50,209 bases of DNA from a virus, in the IMG/VR virus record IMGVR_UViG_3300036766_000969, positions 1 to 50,209 of that record; one strand, given 5' to 3'. Below are positions 19,158 through 26,362 of the stretch, piece after piece. The translations under genes and the position numbers were made by a program. Below the pieces are notes generated by a model. That model ran no database searches. It saw nothing but the letters and a program-made list of their open reading frames with translations, and had not been told where the DNA came from. How positions within the stretch are numbered: the stretch's first letter is position 1; every line of letters begins with the position of its first letter.

Positions 19158-19868
19158 CTACGGGATGAGCGGCGCCGCTGCACCACCCGCGAAACGCAGC
19201 GAGTAGCCCTTGCCGAAGCTCCCGTTGTCGGCGATGGGCGCAAGGCCCGAGTCGATGTACTCGCCGTATTGGCTGGTACCATCGATGATGTCCGTGACCG
19301 TGACCGAGGAGTTCTCGGCGATCATCGCGGCATCCGACGTGTACGAAGCGTTGTAGCTGTTGAACCAGCAACCTTCGAAGTACGTGAACAGCGCGTTGAT
19401 GGTGGAGGTCACGAGACCTGTCGTCGCCGGACCGATCGTGCCATCCGAAACCTTGGGGTCCGCACCCTTGGGATCGAGACCGCTCGCGATTTCGCTCATC
19501 ACCAGCTCTTGCTTGATGTCGAAGGGCCAACGGTGGTGCTTGAGCGAGCGTACGAGCCCATCCATGCCGCCCTTGTACCCAACGACCTGGAAGAGGTTCG
19601 CCGTGTAGAGGAGCGTCTTGTTGAGGGTGAGCGTCATCGGCTCGGTGACCGACGGAACGAGTTCCGCGATCTGATCGCCGTAACCGACACCACGCACCGG
19701 ATCGATGGTGCGCGACTCGTCGTGACTGAACTCGCTCACTGCCCCGATCTGCTGGAACTGAGCGGCCCCTGTCGCGTAGCCGTACACCTTGTTCTTCTGA
19801 GAAACGGCTGCCCGAGTATTGGGGGCCGTACCCATGCGGTAGATGTAGTTTTTGGTATCGACGGGCAT
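19158..19868 (-). CDS. Tail tube protein
   Basis: 236 residues. The sequence has the layout of T4 gp19-like and other tube proteins: a Tyr/Gly-rich N-terminus (VYGYATGAAQFQQIGAVSEF), a DESRTIDPVRGVGYGDQIAE segment like the internal loop of the tube fold, PMTLTLNKTLLYTANLFQVVGY strand-helix region, and late strands NSSVTVTDIIDG and GKGYSLRFAGG. The next genes are chaperone-like proteins and the tape measure, the canonical order. It polymerises into hexameric rings forming the inner tail tube. GAGG lies about 9 bases before the ATG. Two stop codons in quick succession (TAG GAG TAG) end the gene, then the same frame stays open for about 70 codons. Family assignment is by context plus pattern. 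Confidence 0.82.
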   Translation of the reverse strand: MPVDTKNYIYRMGTAPNTRAAVSQKNKVYGYATGAAQFQQIGAVSEFSHDESRTIDPVRGVGYGDQIAELVPSVTEPMTLTLNKTLLYTANLFQVVGYKGGMDGLVRSLKHHRWPFDIKQELVMSEIASGLDPKGADPKVSDGTIGPATTGLVTSTINALFTYFEGCWFNSYNASYTSDAAMIAENSSVTVTDIIDGTSQYGEYIDSGLAPIADNGSFGKGYSLRFAGGAAAPLIP

Positions 19869-19918
19869 CTCTCTTACCTCACGCAGCCTTCCGGTTGAGC
19901 GTCACGAGAATCGGAAGG

Positions 19919-20785
19919 TCAGACCTTGGCCGAGGCGAACAGGATGTGGATGTTGGCAGCCTGGGAAGCGAGCTTCTCCAGATCGGCCTTCACGTATGGC
20001 ATCGCAAGATCCATGTCCGCCAAGATGGTCTGGACATCGGTCCCGATCTTGTGCAGGTCGTCCTTCGCCTGCGCCGCATTGAACTTGCGACCTGCGGTGA
20101 CGAGAGCATCGATCTTGTCGTTCGTCTCGCTGAGCTTGGCAAGGATGCCCTCGGCAAGGTCGCCATTGGCAGCGAGAACTGCCACGCTGGCCGCGTCGGT
20201 GGCCAGCTTCGGATGGGTGATCGAGTCGGGAAGCGGGCCCGGCTCCACGGTGTCCACCTTCGGCGGAGCCGTGATGTACCAGGCGTCGTTCTTCGCCTGA
20301 TCACCCGGGTCGTAGAAGTGGAGACCTCCGATCATCTCGCGAAGACTCGTGATCGCGGTGTCGGTCGGCATCTTCGCCGCCGCGAGCTTGGCGACCTGCG
20401 AGATCTGCTGCTCGATGAGCGCGATCCGGTGATTGAGAGCCGCAACCTGCTCCATCGAAGCCATCTTCGCCTGTGCCATGTTCATACCTTCCATGATCGA
20501 GGGGGATCGTCTTTCCCGTGGGATAAGTGAACTAGTGGATGACCATCGGGCACGCCTGGGCTGCACGAGGACATCGAACTTGTCGAGGTCGATGGCGACC
20601 ATCGCCTCGCCAAACTTCAGGAACTCGTCGAGTGCCCGTCGAGCCATCGCCCGGCTGGACACACACGTCGCCACCAGCTTCGCCATCGAAATCGGCCCGA
20701 GAATGAGCTTCACTCCCTCGGGAAGCACCACGAAATCGCGAAGACCATCCGTGCTGATGGTGACGGTCTTGATGCGTCCTGCCAC
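19919..20785 (-). CDS. Fused ORF: small N-terminal protein plus 186-residue helical protein
   Basis: A GTG-started frame of 288 codons. Residues 1-78 (MAGRIKTVTISTDGLRDFVV to DLDKFDVLVQP) look like one compact alpha/beta protein. Residues about 79-102 (RRARWSSTSS.. region) have poor codon use and low-complexity composition like intergenic DNA, and contain a promoter-like motif (20517-20532). From residue 103 (ATG 20479, MAQAKMASME) a helical virion-like protein begins, with GGAAGG 7 bases before that ATG. The simplest reading is two adjacent genes whose separating stop codon has been lost; a TAG lies one frame away at the end of the first module. The C-terminal protein (MEQVAALNHRIALIEQQIS, then LASQAANIHILF at the end) precedes the tube gene. 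No family recognised. Confidence 0.65.
   Translation of the reverse strand: MAGRIKTVTISTDGLRDFVVLPEGVKLILGPISMAKLVATCVSSRAMARRALDEFLKFGEAMVAIDLDKFDVLVQPRRARWSSTSSLIPRERRSPSIMEGMNMAQAKMASMEQVAALNHRIALIEQQISQVAKLAAAKMPTDTAITSLREMIGGLHFYDPGDQAKNDAWYITAPPKVDTVEPGPLPDSITHPKLATDAASVAVLAANGDLAEGILAKLSETNDKIDALVTAGRKFNAAQAKDDLHKIGTDVQTILADMDLAMPYVKADLEKLASQAANIHILFASAKV
20517..20532 (-). promoter_or_regulatory. Promoter-like motif upstream of internal start at 20479
   Basis: GTTCACTTATCCCACG on the minus strand, closely matching the motif before the gene at 25169 (AACTTCCTCTTATCCGATG). It lies about 38 bases before the internal ATG 20479 and supports an independent second gene inside the fused ORF. 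Promoter function is inferred from the recurring motif only. Confidence 0.3.
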
Positions 20786-20797
20786 AAGGATGACGGG

Positions 20798-21016
20798 CTA
20801 CGAAAGGATCCTCATTCCTTTGCCTTGGTCGAGGCAGGTGGCGGCGTCGGCGTAGCGCCACCTCGGTCGGCGTAGCGCCACCTCGGTCGGCGGCTGGGAC
20901 TTTGATCCGGTCTCCGGCTCCGGTGGCTTCGGCGGCACGTTGCGCTGGAGGTTCGCGAACCTGAGAACCGCGAGGTGATCGTGGGCGAAGCCGGGAGCGG
21001 TCTTGGACTTGCTCAT
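20798..21016 (-). CDS. Small Pro/Ser/Lys-rich protein with duplication-altered C-terminus
   Basis: 72 residues starting MSKSKTAPGFAHDHLAVLRF. ATG 21016 overlaps the TGA of the homing endonuclease gene by one base. Residues 1-45 look like genuine coding sequence; the last 25 (ALRRPRWRYADAATCLDQGK) are encoded across two tandem copies of a 20-bp unit (20851-20890). Because 20 is not a multiple of 3, the copy number sets the reading frame. With three copies the frame would end in a Pro/Thr/Ala/Lys tail (TPPPASTKAKE then stop), a more usual phage C-terminus; this is arithmetic on the given sequence. Function unknown. Confidence 0.6.
   Translation of the reverse strand: MSKSKTAPGFAHDHLAVLRFANLQRNVPPKPPEPETGSKSQPPTEVALRRPRWRYADAATCLDQGKGMRILS
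20851..20890. repeat. Direct tandem repeat, 2 x 20 bp
   Basis: The unit CGTAGCGCCACCTCGGTCGG occurs twice with no mismatch, at 20851-20870 and 20871-20890. It lies in the 3' third of the 72-residue gene and shifts its frame relative to one or three copies. It could be a recent slippage duplication or an assembly artefact. Confidence 0.95.
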
Positions 21017-22014
21017 CAGGCCACCAATCTTTCAACCTTGGGATGCCACGTTCGGTAGACACGTACAGTGTCCGACTGAAGACGTTCGTAGATCTTTTTG
21101 AAGTGGTCAACAGCTACGCCGGTCTTGATCTCACTCTCCGAGTAACGAAGCACAGAATACCCGAGATGAAAATAGGCGTCTGCTGTTGTTACATCATCTT
21201 GAACTCGAACACCAGGATCCGCGAAAACAGCCAGTGGACCGTGAAAAGCCTCCCCATCACACATCACAACGATCTTTCGGACATCGTCAACGGACACCTT
21301 AATATCTGCTTCGCGCGGAACCATCATGCCGTGGATGGGTATGGACTGCCACTGATTGAGACTGAGTCTAAAGCCCAAGCCTTCTAGCTGGTCTGCTAGG
21401 AGACGCTCCAACTTGCACGTCCCACGATACTGCTGAAAATAAGCAGCTTTCTCTTCCGGGGACAGTCGAGCATATTTTCGGTGCGCCTCTTGGATGTTGC
21501 GTTGGCCGATTAGACTCTTCCTCTGATCGGACCACTCTTTGTACCCAGCAACCCCAAGGATACTTTCGGCGATATCTTTGAAAATCTTGTAGTGCAACGT
21601 GAAGAGCCGTCGGATGTTCACCCCAGGATCACCTCGGTCGATGGCCGCTGCGACCGCTTGATAAAGCGCGTCTCCCACTACCCACTGAAGTTGTGTAGAT
21701 TTGGGAAGAAGTCGTACAGGGGACGTGGTGGTTGAACCTTCATAAGCACGTCTACTTACGAGTTGGCGAAGCGTCACACACTTCGGACACCGTTTTTGAT
21801 TGCTGTGTGCTTTATCAAAAATATCCCACAAAACACCGCATTTTAGGCATCGCAGCGTTTTATGGTACGTAGTCGTCCACTGTGTTTTGAGCTGCGCATG
21901 AGCGGAGTCTGTGTTGTGACGGAGATGCCCAGCAAACCCTCGGGTGTTGTGTAGTACCTTCCCACACACCTCACACGGGGCCGGAAAGCTGCCCGAGCGC
22001 ATGTAGGATTTCAT
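21016..22014 (-). CDS. Homing endonuclease, PD-(D/E)XK/VSR-like, with N-terminal zinc fingers
   Basis: 332 residues. N-terminus: a C2H2-like finger (C14, C17, H30, H33) and a second Cys4 ribbon (C56, C59, C76, C79). Middle: helical DNA-binding-type region with NIQEAHRKYARLSPEEKAAY. C-terminus: nuclease core resembling VSR/DUF559/EDxHD proteins, with E203 (LERLLADQLEGLGF), D237 (READIKV), the MCDGEAFHG strand (D253, E255, H258) and DDVTTADAYFHLGYSVLRYSESEI. Such free-standing nucleases spread by cutting empty alleles. It overlaps the end of the 475-residue gene by 44 bases and touches the next gene, so it was inserted between two structural genes. The DNA is visibly more AT-rich than its neighbours. 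No good ribosome site is seen; ATG 22002 is an alternative start. Confidence 0.85.
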   Translation of the reverse strand: MKSYMRSGSFPAPCEVCGKVLHNTRGFAGHLRHNTDSAHAQLKTQWTTTYHKTLRCLKCGVLWDIFDKAHSNQKRCPKCVTLRQLVSRRAYEGSTTTSPVRLLPKSTQLQWVVGDALYQAVAAAIDRGDPGVNIRRLFTLHYKIFKDIAESILGVAGYKEWSDQRKSLIGQRNIQEAHRKYARLSPEEKAAYFQQYRGTCKLERLLADQLEGLGFRLSLNQWQSIPIHGMMVPREADIKVSVDDVRKIVVMCDGEAFHGPLAVFADPGVRVQDDVTTADAYFHLGYSVLRYSESEIKTGVAVDHFKKIYERLQSDTVRVYRTWHPKVERLVA

Positions 22015-23398
22015 GCCAAGGCAAAATCAAAAGGAGAATACCGTACGTGATGTTCTCCCACGCTGGAGTCCGCCCACGAAGCTGACGATCCTCGGGGATG
22101 TTCGGCTTGTCGGTCACGTGCGCTTCGGCCTCTTGCTCAGGCCCGGAAGGCTTGAACTCGACAGCGGCGAACTTGACCGGGTTGTGGACTCCCACCCTGT
22201 AACGGATGTCCTTCTCGTCGAAGTGCCCGATGTTGAAGTGCTGTTGAAGCACCATCCCCCGATTCGAAGGCATCCTGACGGCACCGATGCTGTAGCGATC
22301 CCCGTTGAGCTTCACGATGAAATCCCGCATCGAAAGGAGAGGGACGGGACCCGTCCACACTTCGTAGGCATGCTCGACGGTCCGCCCAATGTCCTTCTGT
22401 GCGATCCGCCTCTCCGCATCATCCGGCGCGATGAGGATATCGTAAGGGCCTTCGTAACCCCCGACGATCCCTGTCCCAAAACAGAGCGGATCATCGTTGA
22501 TGGGCTGCTTGTGGTAGTCGTCCTGGATGCACGGACACGGGATGCCAACCGTCTTTTGAAGGAACAGCTTCACGCGCTCGCCACCCTGTTCGAGGATCCA
22601 GCGGTTCCGACGAATGGCCTCACGCCACATGTAGTCGAGCTTCTCGATCTCGGCGTTGGACGTGCCCGTAGCGTCTTCGAGCGGCGTCTCCACCAAATCA
22701 GAGGAACTCACACTTGAGAGATCACATCCCTCGGGGAGTCCCACGGTGGTCACTCGGTAGAAAACCCTGGTGGCCAAGTCCGTTCGCACGAGAGAGCGCA
22801 TTCGCACGTACGAGCACGTGACCACAGAGCCAGGTTTCGGAAGCACCTGCTGCTGGATCGTCTGGCGAGCCACATCGGCACGGGGTTGGGATTCGAGTTC
22901 GATCTCACCCGTGCGCCCGAACACCGACTTCACGACCGCAGGCACTCCATCGATAAGCACCTGCACATCCTCGGCGCGGTTCGCGAAGATGCCTTGAGAC
23001 CCCGACTTGATGATGGGAAACTGCGTCTTAAAGGCGTATCTGGGGAAGTCAGCCCCGGAGGCGGATGCGGACGGTCCCAGCATGATGAAGCTGGCACTCA
23101 CGTCCTCACTGACCCTCTGTTCGGTGTCTGTCCGGTCGCGCCAGAAGTTCGAACCGATAGGCAGTTGGGTAATCCGCTCGTACGGCCCGAACTCCGAGTC
23201 GAAGCTCCGGTAGACGTTCACCCCACACAGGAGGAACGGGCTGTTGAGCGCAAGCTGGGCGGGATCATCCCACCGGATGTTGAAGACACCCGGCATGAAG
23301 CCGCTCTCCATGAACACGTTGAGCGGGGGTGCCGGAAACGGCACCTTCACGCGTTCTAGCTCAGGGACGGCCCGGTCTCGATTTGAAGCGTAGGGCAT
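21971..23398 (-). CDS. Neck/adaptor-like virion protein with FN3-like N-terminus and Cys knuckle
   Basis: 475 residues. Residues about 25-95 (PLNVFMESGFMPGVFNIRWD, then CGVNVYRSFDSEFGPYERI) resemble a fibronectin-III-like domain of the type 'fNI.Wd...NvYRs....Gpy..i'. Residues 285-320 contain C288, C290 and C306 in PCPCIQDD...LCFGTGIVGGYEGPY, a knuckle reminiscent of zinc-binding turns. Residues 320-420 (DIGRTVEHAYEVWTGPVPLLSMRDFIVKLNGDRY region) look like a phage head-tail joining domain. The last 30 residues are encoded across the homing endonuclease start and may be altered by that insertion. Likely a connector or neck component given its position before the tube gene; no exact family named. 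Confidence 0.75.
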   Translation of the reverse strand: MPYASNRDRAVPELERVKVPFPAPPLNVFMESGFMPGVFNIRWDDPAQLALNSPFLLCGVNVYRSFDSEFGPYERITQLPIGSNFWRDRTDTEQRVSEDVSASFIMLGPSASASGADFPRYAFKTQFPIIKSGSQGIFANRAEDVQVLIDGVPAVVKSVFGRTGEIELESQPRADVARQTIQQQVLPKPGSVVTCSYVRMRSLVRTDLATRVFYRVTTVGLPEGCDLSSVSSSDLVETPLEDATGTSNAEIEKLDYMWREAIRRNRWILEQGGERVKLFLQKTVGIPCPCIQDDYHKQPINDDPLCFGTGIVGGYEGPYDILIAPDDAERRIAQKDIGRTVEHAYEVWTGPVPLLSMRDFIVKLNGDRYSIGAVRMPSNRGMVLQQHFNIGHFDEKDIRYRVGVHNPVKFAAVEFKPSGPEQEAEAHVTDKPNIPEDRQLRGRTPAWENITYGILLLILPWHEILHALGQLSGPV

Positions 23399-23430
23399 GG
23401 CCTACCCATGCCCCACGACAAGAGGAACCT

Positions 23431-23766
23431 TCAGGAAGGCTGGGGCTGGGCCTGTACTGGGGCTTGAACCGCGCCGTTCTGATCCGGATCCGCGAGAGGC
23501 TTGACGAGCCCGGTCTTCGCGTCGATTTCGACGGGGAATCCTGGGGGTAGCCCTCGATCCGTCACGATCCTCGTGAAGAGCTGGGTCTTCTGGTCATCAA
23601 GCTGCCGCGCCTGGACGAGGATCTTCACCTTCTCCTGCTCCAAGTCGAGCAGCGCATCGGCCAGCTCGAAACGGCGACCCTGCAACTCGGCGAGGCGCTG
23701 TAGGTCGGCGGGATCGACGGGATCGTTGAGGGTGAGCGCGGGCTTCTTCTCGGAATCTTGAGGCAT
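23431..23766 (-). CDS. Small coiled-coil phage protein
   Basis: 111 residues from ATG 23766 (MPQDSEKKPA). TAGGAG lies 6 bases before this ATG but directly abuts the earlier in-frame ATG at 23772, so 23766 is preferred. Residues 20-75 form a heptad-like helix (LQRLAELQGRRFELADALLD, LEQEKVKILVQARQLDDQKT); the tail is Pro/Gln/Ala-rich. Such short helical proteins are common near tail genes, but I do not recognise a named family. Confidence 0.75.
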   Translation of the reverse strand: MPQDSEKKPALTLNDPVDPADLQRLAELQGRRFELADALLDLEQEKVKILVQARQLDDQKTQLFTRIVTDRGLPPGFPVEIDAKTGLVKPLADPDQNGAVQAPVQAQPQPS

Positions 23767-23800
23767 TTTCATCTCCTAGCTGAACGAAGGGCTGAGGGTG

Positions 23801-23822
23801 CGTAGCACCTACAGAGGTAGAA
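23801..23822 (-). promoter_or_regulatory. Promoter-like motif in divergent intergenic region
   Basis: On the minus strand, TTCTACCTCTGTAGGTGC resembles the motif before the 446-residue gene (TTTCCTCTTGTAGGCAC). It lies about 40 bases before the gene at 23766. The 77-bp divergent gap also holds two short palindromes: GGTGC-GTA-GCACC (23797-23809) and GTAGA-AC-TCTAC (23817-23828), which could be operator sites controlling both directions. Function is inferred. Confidence 0.35.
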
Positions 23823-23843
23823 CTCTACGAAAGGATCTGGCCG

Positions 23844-24200
23844 ATGTTTGGTATCAGCGGGCTTGCTGTACGGAACGCTCTCGACGAGCGTACCGAAGGA
23901 GCCTTGTACGCCCTCCAGTACGAAGCTTCCGAGAACGGATGGGATCCCCATGTTTGGGCCCAAAAGTTCAAGGACGGTACAACCCGGTTCATCTTCTACG
24001 CCACGGACTCGAAAGGACACACAAGGTACTTCGACTACGCAACCGCACAAGACACCGGAAACCTCGCCGAGAAGGTCATCTTTTTCGAACGGATGCTCGA
24101 AACCCGAAAGGCAGAGGCGCGGGTCCGGGAAGGACTTACGCGCCTCGATGCGGGGTTGGACCCGGTACGACACCGGATCAACACCGAGAAGCTCGACTGA
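23844..24200 (+). CDS. Lone plus-strand gene, unknown function
   Basis: 118 residues (MFGISGLAVRNALDERTEGA...). One of only two good plus-strand genes in the window. AAAGGA precedes the ATG by about 8 bases. It starts back to back with the coiled-coil gene at 23766 and ends 3 bases before the convergent gene ending at 24204. The sequence has Trp/Phe-rich strands (WDPHVWAQKFKDGTTRFIFY, HTRYFDYA) and a charged helical C-terminus, so it is probably a small soluble alpha/beta protein. Being transcribed against the structural operon suggests separate, perhaps early or moron-like, expression. No family recognised. Confidence 0.8.
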   Translation: MFGISGLAVRNALDERTEGALYALQYEASENGWDPHVWAQKFKDGTTRFIFYATDSKGHTRYFDYATAQDTGNLAEKVIFFERMLETRKAEARVREGLTRLDAGLDPVRHRINTEKLD

Positions 24201-24203
24201 GGA

Positions 24204-25169
24204 TCAGCTCAAGCCCGCGTCGTGCATGACCCGGTAGAGTTCCTTGGTGTCGTCGTTGATGCTCATGTTCCAAGCGCGGAAGAAGTCGAAAGCCCCCTTG
24301 AGGTGCTCCCACGCCTTCGCCAAGATCCCGCTGATGAAGTCGAGCACCCCTGCGGTCTTGCCTGACGGGCCTTCGTAACGCCCGACATCGTGAGCCGGGC
24401 TTTCTGCGTCGGGAATTTCGAGACCCGCTTCGAACCGCTCGATCGCCTTCTTCACGGATTCGAGGACCGTCTTCTGCGAGAGATCCTTCTGGGCGACCAG
24501 CATCAGGAACTGAAACTCCTTCTCGAACTCGATGGCGTAATTCGAGACCTTCTCCTTTTTCGCGGACGTTTCGCTGAGAGCCTTGACCGACGCACGAGCC
24601 TTGTCCATCTCCTTGGAAAACTTCTCGACGTCCTTCGAAGCCTCTTCGAGCCACTTTTGCTTCTGCGCGACACCCTTCTGGGTCTTCGCCTTGCTGAGCG
24701 CCGACGTGTGCTTCTGCACCCGTGTGTTGGCTTCGCCCAAGAGACGTTCGAGGTGAGCGATCTCCATCTCCCACTCAGCAGCCGTCTTTTCGAGGGTCGC
24801 GATGAGTCCTTGGGAGACCATCGTTTGCTTGACCCACTCTTCGATCTCGTCGCCGGGCTTGATGCTCCATCGCCCTGCGGAACCTTCACCCCCAAGTCCT
24901 TCGAGGTACTCGGTGGGAAGCGGATAGCCGTTCTTGGCGCACTTGTTCCGCCAATACGCCACGGCCGCCCCGTAGCTCTGGGGACCTTTCCACCCTCGGG
25001 GGCTCTGCGAGATCTTGTCAACGCAGTCCTTCCAGAAGAGCAACACATGGGGGTCGAGCTTGCCTTCATCCACGCCGTTCACGACCGAACGCGGAGGACG
25101 AAATCCGTCATCCGCCAAAAGCGCCTTGGCGAGAAAACGGCGAACGACGTTCTGCGCGACGGTCTGCAT
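24204..25169 (-). CDS. Virion-type protein with MQ..VVRRFLA N-terminus and coiled coil
   Basis: 321 residues. The N-terminal helix QNVVRRFLAK resembles the starts of products at 28422, 39143 and 39568 and may be a shared packaging or sorting tag (inference). Residues 60-110 include WKGPQSYGAAVAYWRNKCAK; residues 125-240 are a long charged coiled coil (IAHLERLLGEANTRVQKHTS...); the C-terminus has a hydrophobic LDFISGILAKAWEHLKGAFD helix. GGAG precedes the ATG by 9 bases. Unknown function; likely a packaged or virion-associated protein. Confidence 0.78.
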   Translation of the reverse strand: MQTVAQNVVRRFLAKALLADDGFRPPRSVVNGVDEGKLDPHVLLFWKDCVDKISQSPRGWKGPQSYGAAVAYWRNKCAKNGYPLPTEYLEGLGGEGSAGRWSIKPGDEIEEWVKQTMVSQGLIATLEKTAAEWEMEIAHLERLLGEANTRVQKHTSALSKAKTQKGVAQKQKWLEEASKDVEKFSKEMDKARASVKALSETSAKKEKVSNYAIEFEKEFQFLMLVAQKDLSQKTVLESVKKAIERFEAGLEIPDAESPAHDVGRYEGPSGKTAGVLDFISGILAKAWEHLKGAFDFFRAWNMSINDDTKELYRVMHDAGLS

Positions 25170-25203
25170 GTTCGATGGCTCCCGGAGTTAGTCCTATCGG
25201 AGG

Positions 25204-25222
25204 CATCGGATAAGAGGAAGTT
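25204..25222 (-). promoter_or_regulatory. Promoter-like motif before the gene at 25169
   Basis: AACTTCCTCTTATCCGATG on the minus strand, about 35 bases before the ATG, one of eight similar motifs in this window. It also overlaps an inverted repeat AAGAGG...CCTCTT that spans the end of the preceding gene and could instead act as a weak terminator hairpin. Confidence 0.3.
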
Positions 25223-25627
25223 CTACCTCTTGTAGCGCTTCGCAAGCAGCCGCAGAAACACCTCGAAGTCTTCGGGATCGATCTCGTGCTTCACCACAGC
25301 CGCTCGTCGAACGACCTCGGTTTGGTTCCACGAGCACCCCACCTCATGGTGGTCGAGACGCTTTCGGCACTCGATGCAGATCGGGTACTCCAACACAGGA
25401 GTGACCGCGCGTTCTCCAAGGGTCTGCTTCCGACGCGCGATCGTGATCTCCATCGGGTTCGACCGGAGCTTCCACTGGGCGCATCGCTCCCGATGGTGCT
25501 TCATCTGCGCGTACCCCTCGCTGATGAAGCCACACAAACAGGGGTAGACGCGAGGGGGCATGTAGAAAGGCCGAGCCAAATAGGATTTCTCCGGACGACT
25601 AGTTACACCGTGTCCAGACGTATTCAC
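25223..25627 (-). CDS. Small two-zinc-finger protein
   Basis: 134 residues from GTG 25627, with GGAG 5 bases upstream; ATG 25561 (MPPRVYPCLCGF) is an alternative start but has no ribosome site. A first finger, CLCGFISEGYAQMKHHRERC, has C-x-C and H-x3-C ends; a second unit, CIECRKRLDHHEVGC, has C-x2-C, HH and C. The C-terminus is helical and basic (FEVFLRLLAKRYKR). Likely metal-binding, perhaps nucleic-acid or protein binding. Encoded among small conserved virion-region genes; no named family. Confidence 0.75.
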   Translation of the reverse strand: MNTSGHGVTSRPEKSYLARPFYMPPRVYPCLCGFISEGYAQMKHHRERCAQWKLRSNPMEITIARRKQTLGERAVTPVLEYPICIECRKRLDHHEVGCSWNQTEVVRRAAVVKHEIDPEDFEVFLRLLAKRYKR

Positions 25628-25642
25628 CCATCTCCGGGCCCG

Positions 25643-25954
25643 TTATTCGCTCGGGTTGCCCTCGAAATCCACGACGAAGTGCGTGTGCTGCTCTTGAACA
25701 ACATCCGCTCCGAGCACCTGAGCGTAGATCTCCTGCTTCCGCGTCGGATTCCTCGTGAGCACTGCCTCGAAGAAGCTCATGAAGCGACTGAAGTCCGGTT
25801 CCTCGATGAGTGTAGCCGCCACCGAAAGCATCGTGAGAGCTGCCACCTTCCGTCCCTTCGGCGTGTCGGGGATCCCTACATCAGACATCACCTGCCCGAC
25901 GACCCGACCGAAATCACGAGCGAGATCGGTGGCACACATCGTACGCTTAGCCAT
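25643..25954 (-). CDS. Small helical protein, unknown
   Basis: 103 residues from ATG 25954 (MAKRTMCATDLARDFGRVVG). A longer in-frame start at 25987 adds 11 residues that look non-coding. The protein is mostly alpha-helical (VAALTMLSVAATLIEEPDFS, FMSFFEAVLTRN) with an acidic strand end (HTHFVVDFEGN). It forms an operon-like string with 26021-26350 and 25223-25627. No family recognised. Confidence 0.7.
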   Translation of the reverse strand: MAKRTMCATDLARDFGRVVGQVMSDVGIPDTPKGRKVAALTMLSVAATLIEEPDFSRFMSFFEAVLTRNPTRKQEIYAQVLGADVVQEQHTHFVVDFEGNPSE

Positions 25955-26020
25955 GGGGATCTCTACACCGTGCCATCGACACGGCATCCAGAAACCTACT
26001 CAGGCGAGCAGGCCTGCGCT

Positions 26021-26350
26021 CTACAGGGGCTTGAGCGGGCTCTCGACGCGAACGAAGGCAAACTTTTGAAGCTTCTCGACCCAACCCCGAATGGACTGCT
26101 TCATCCCAGACGAGACCGCTTCAACCACATCCGGCGGCATCCCTTCGAGGAAGCGGACAACCACCTCAGGCGTGGCGGTGCTCGTTGACACCCGAAGCTC
26201 AGCAGATGAGACGCACCCTACCTGCTCGTGATCGATGTAGATGCGGGCAATCGCCGCGTACGTTGGGAGATCTTCCCCCTCACGTTGACTACGTCGTTCT
26301 TGGATGACGAACGAGATAGTTCGTTCTTCGCTGCTGATGATCTGATCCAT
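26021..26350 (-). CDS. Small protein, unknown
   Basis: 109 residues (MDQIISSEERTISFVIQERR). TAGGAG lies 6 bases before the ATG. Predicted N-terminal beta strands (TISFVIQER, AAIARIYIDHEQVGCVSSAELRV) are followed by a helix (TPEVVVRFLEGMPPDVVEAVSSG). Compact alpha/beta, soluble, no motif of known function. It is probably co-transcribed with the neck-like gene upstream. Confidence 0.72.
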   Translation of the reverse strand: MDQIISSEERTISFVIQERRSQREGEDLPTYAAIARIYIDHEQVGCVSSAELRVSTSTATPEVVVRFLEGMPPDVVEAVSSGMKQSIRGWVEKLQKFAFVRVESPLKPL

Positions 26351-26362
26351 GAGGGGCTCCTA

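Noticed and set aside
20532-21110. 192-codon minus-strand frame across the duplication
   Set aside because: Mostly an out-of-frame reading of the 72-residue and fused ORFs (Arg/Gly/Asp-rich); noted only because it shows how the 20-bp repeat changes frame.
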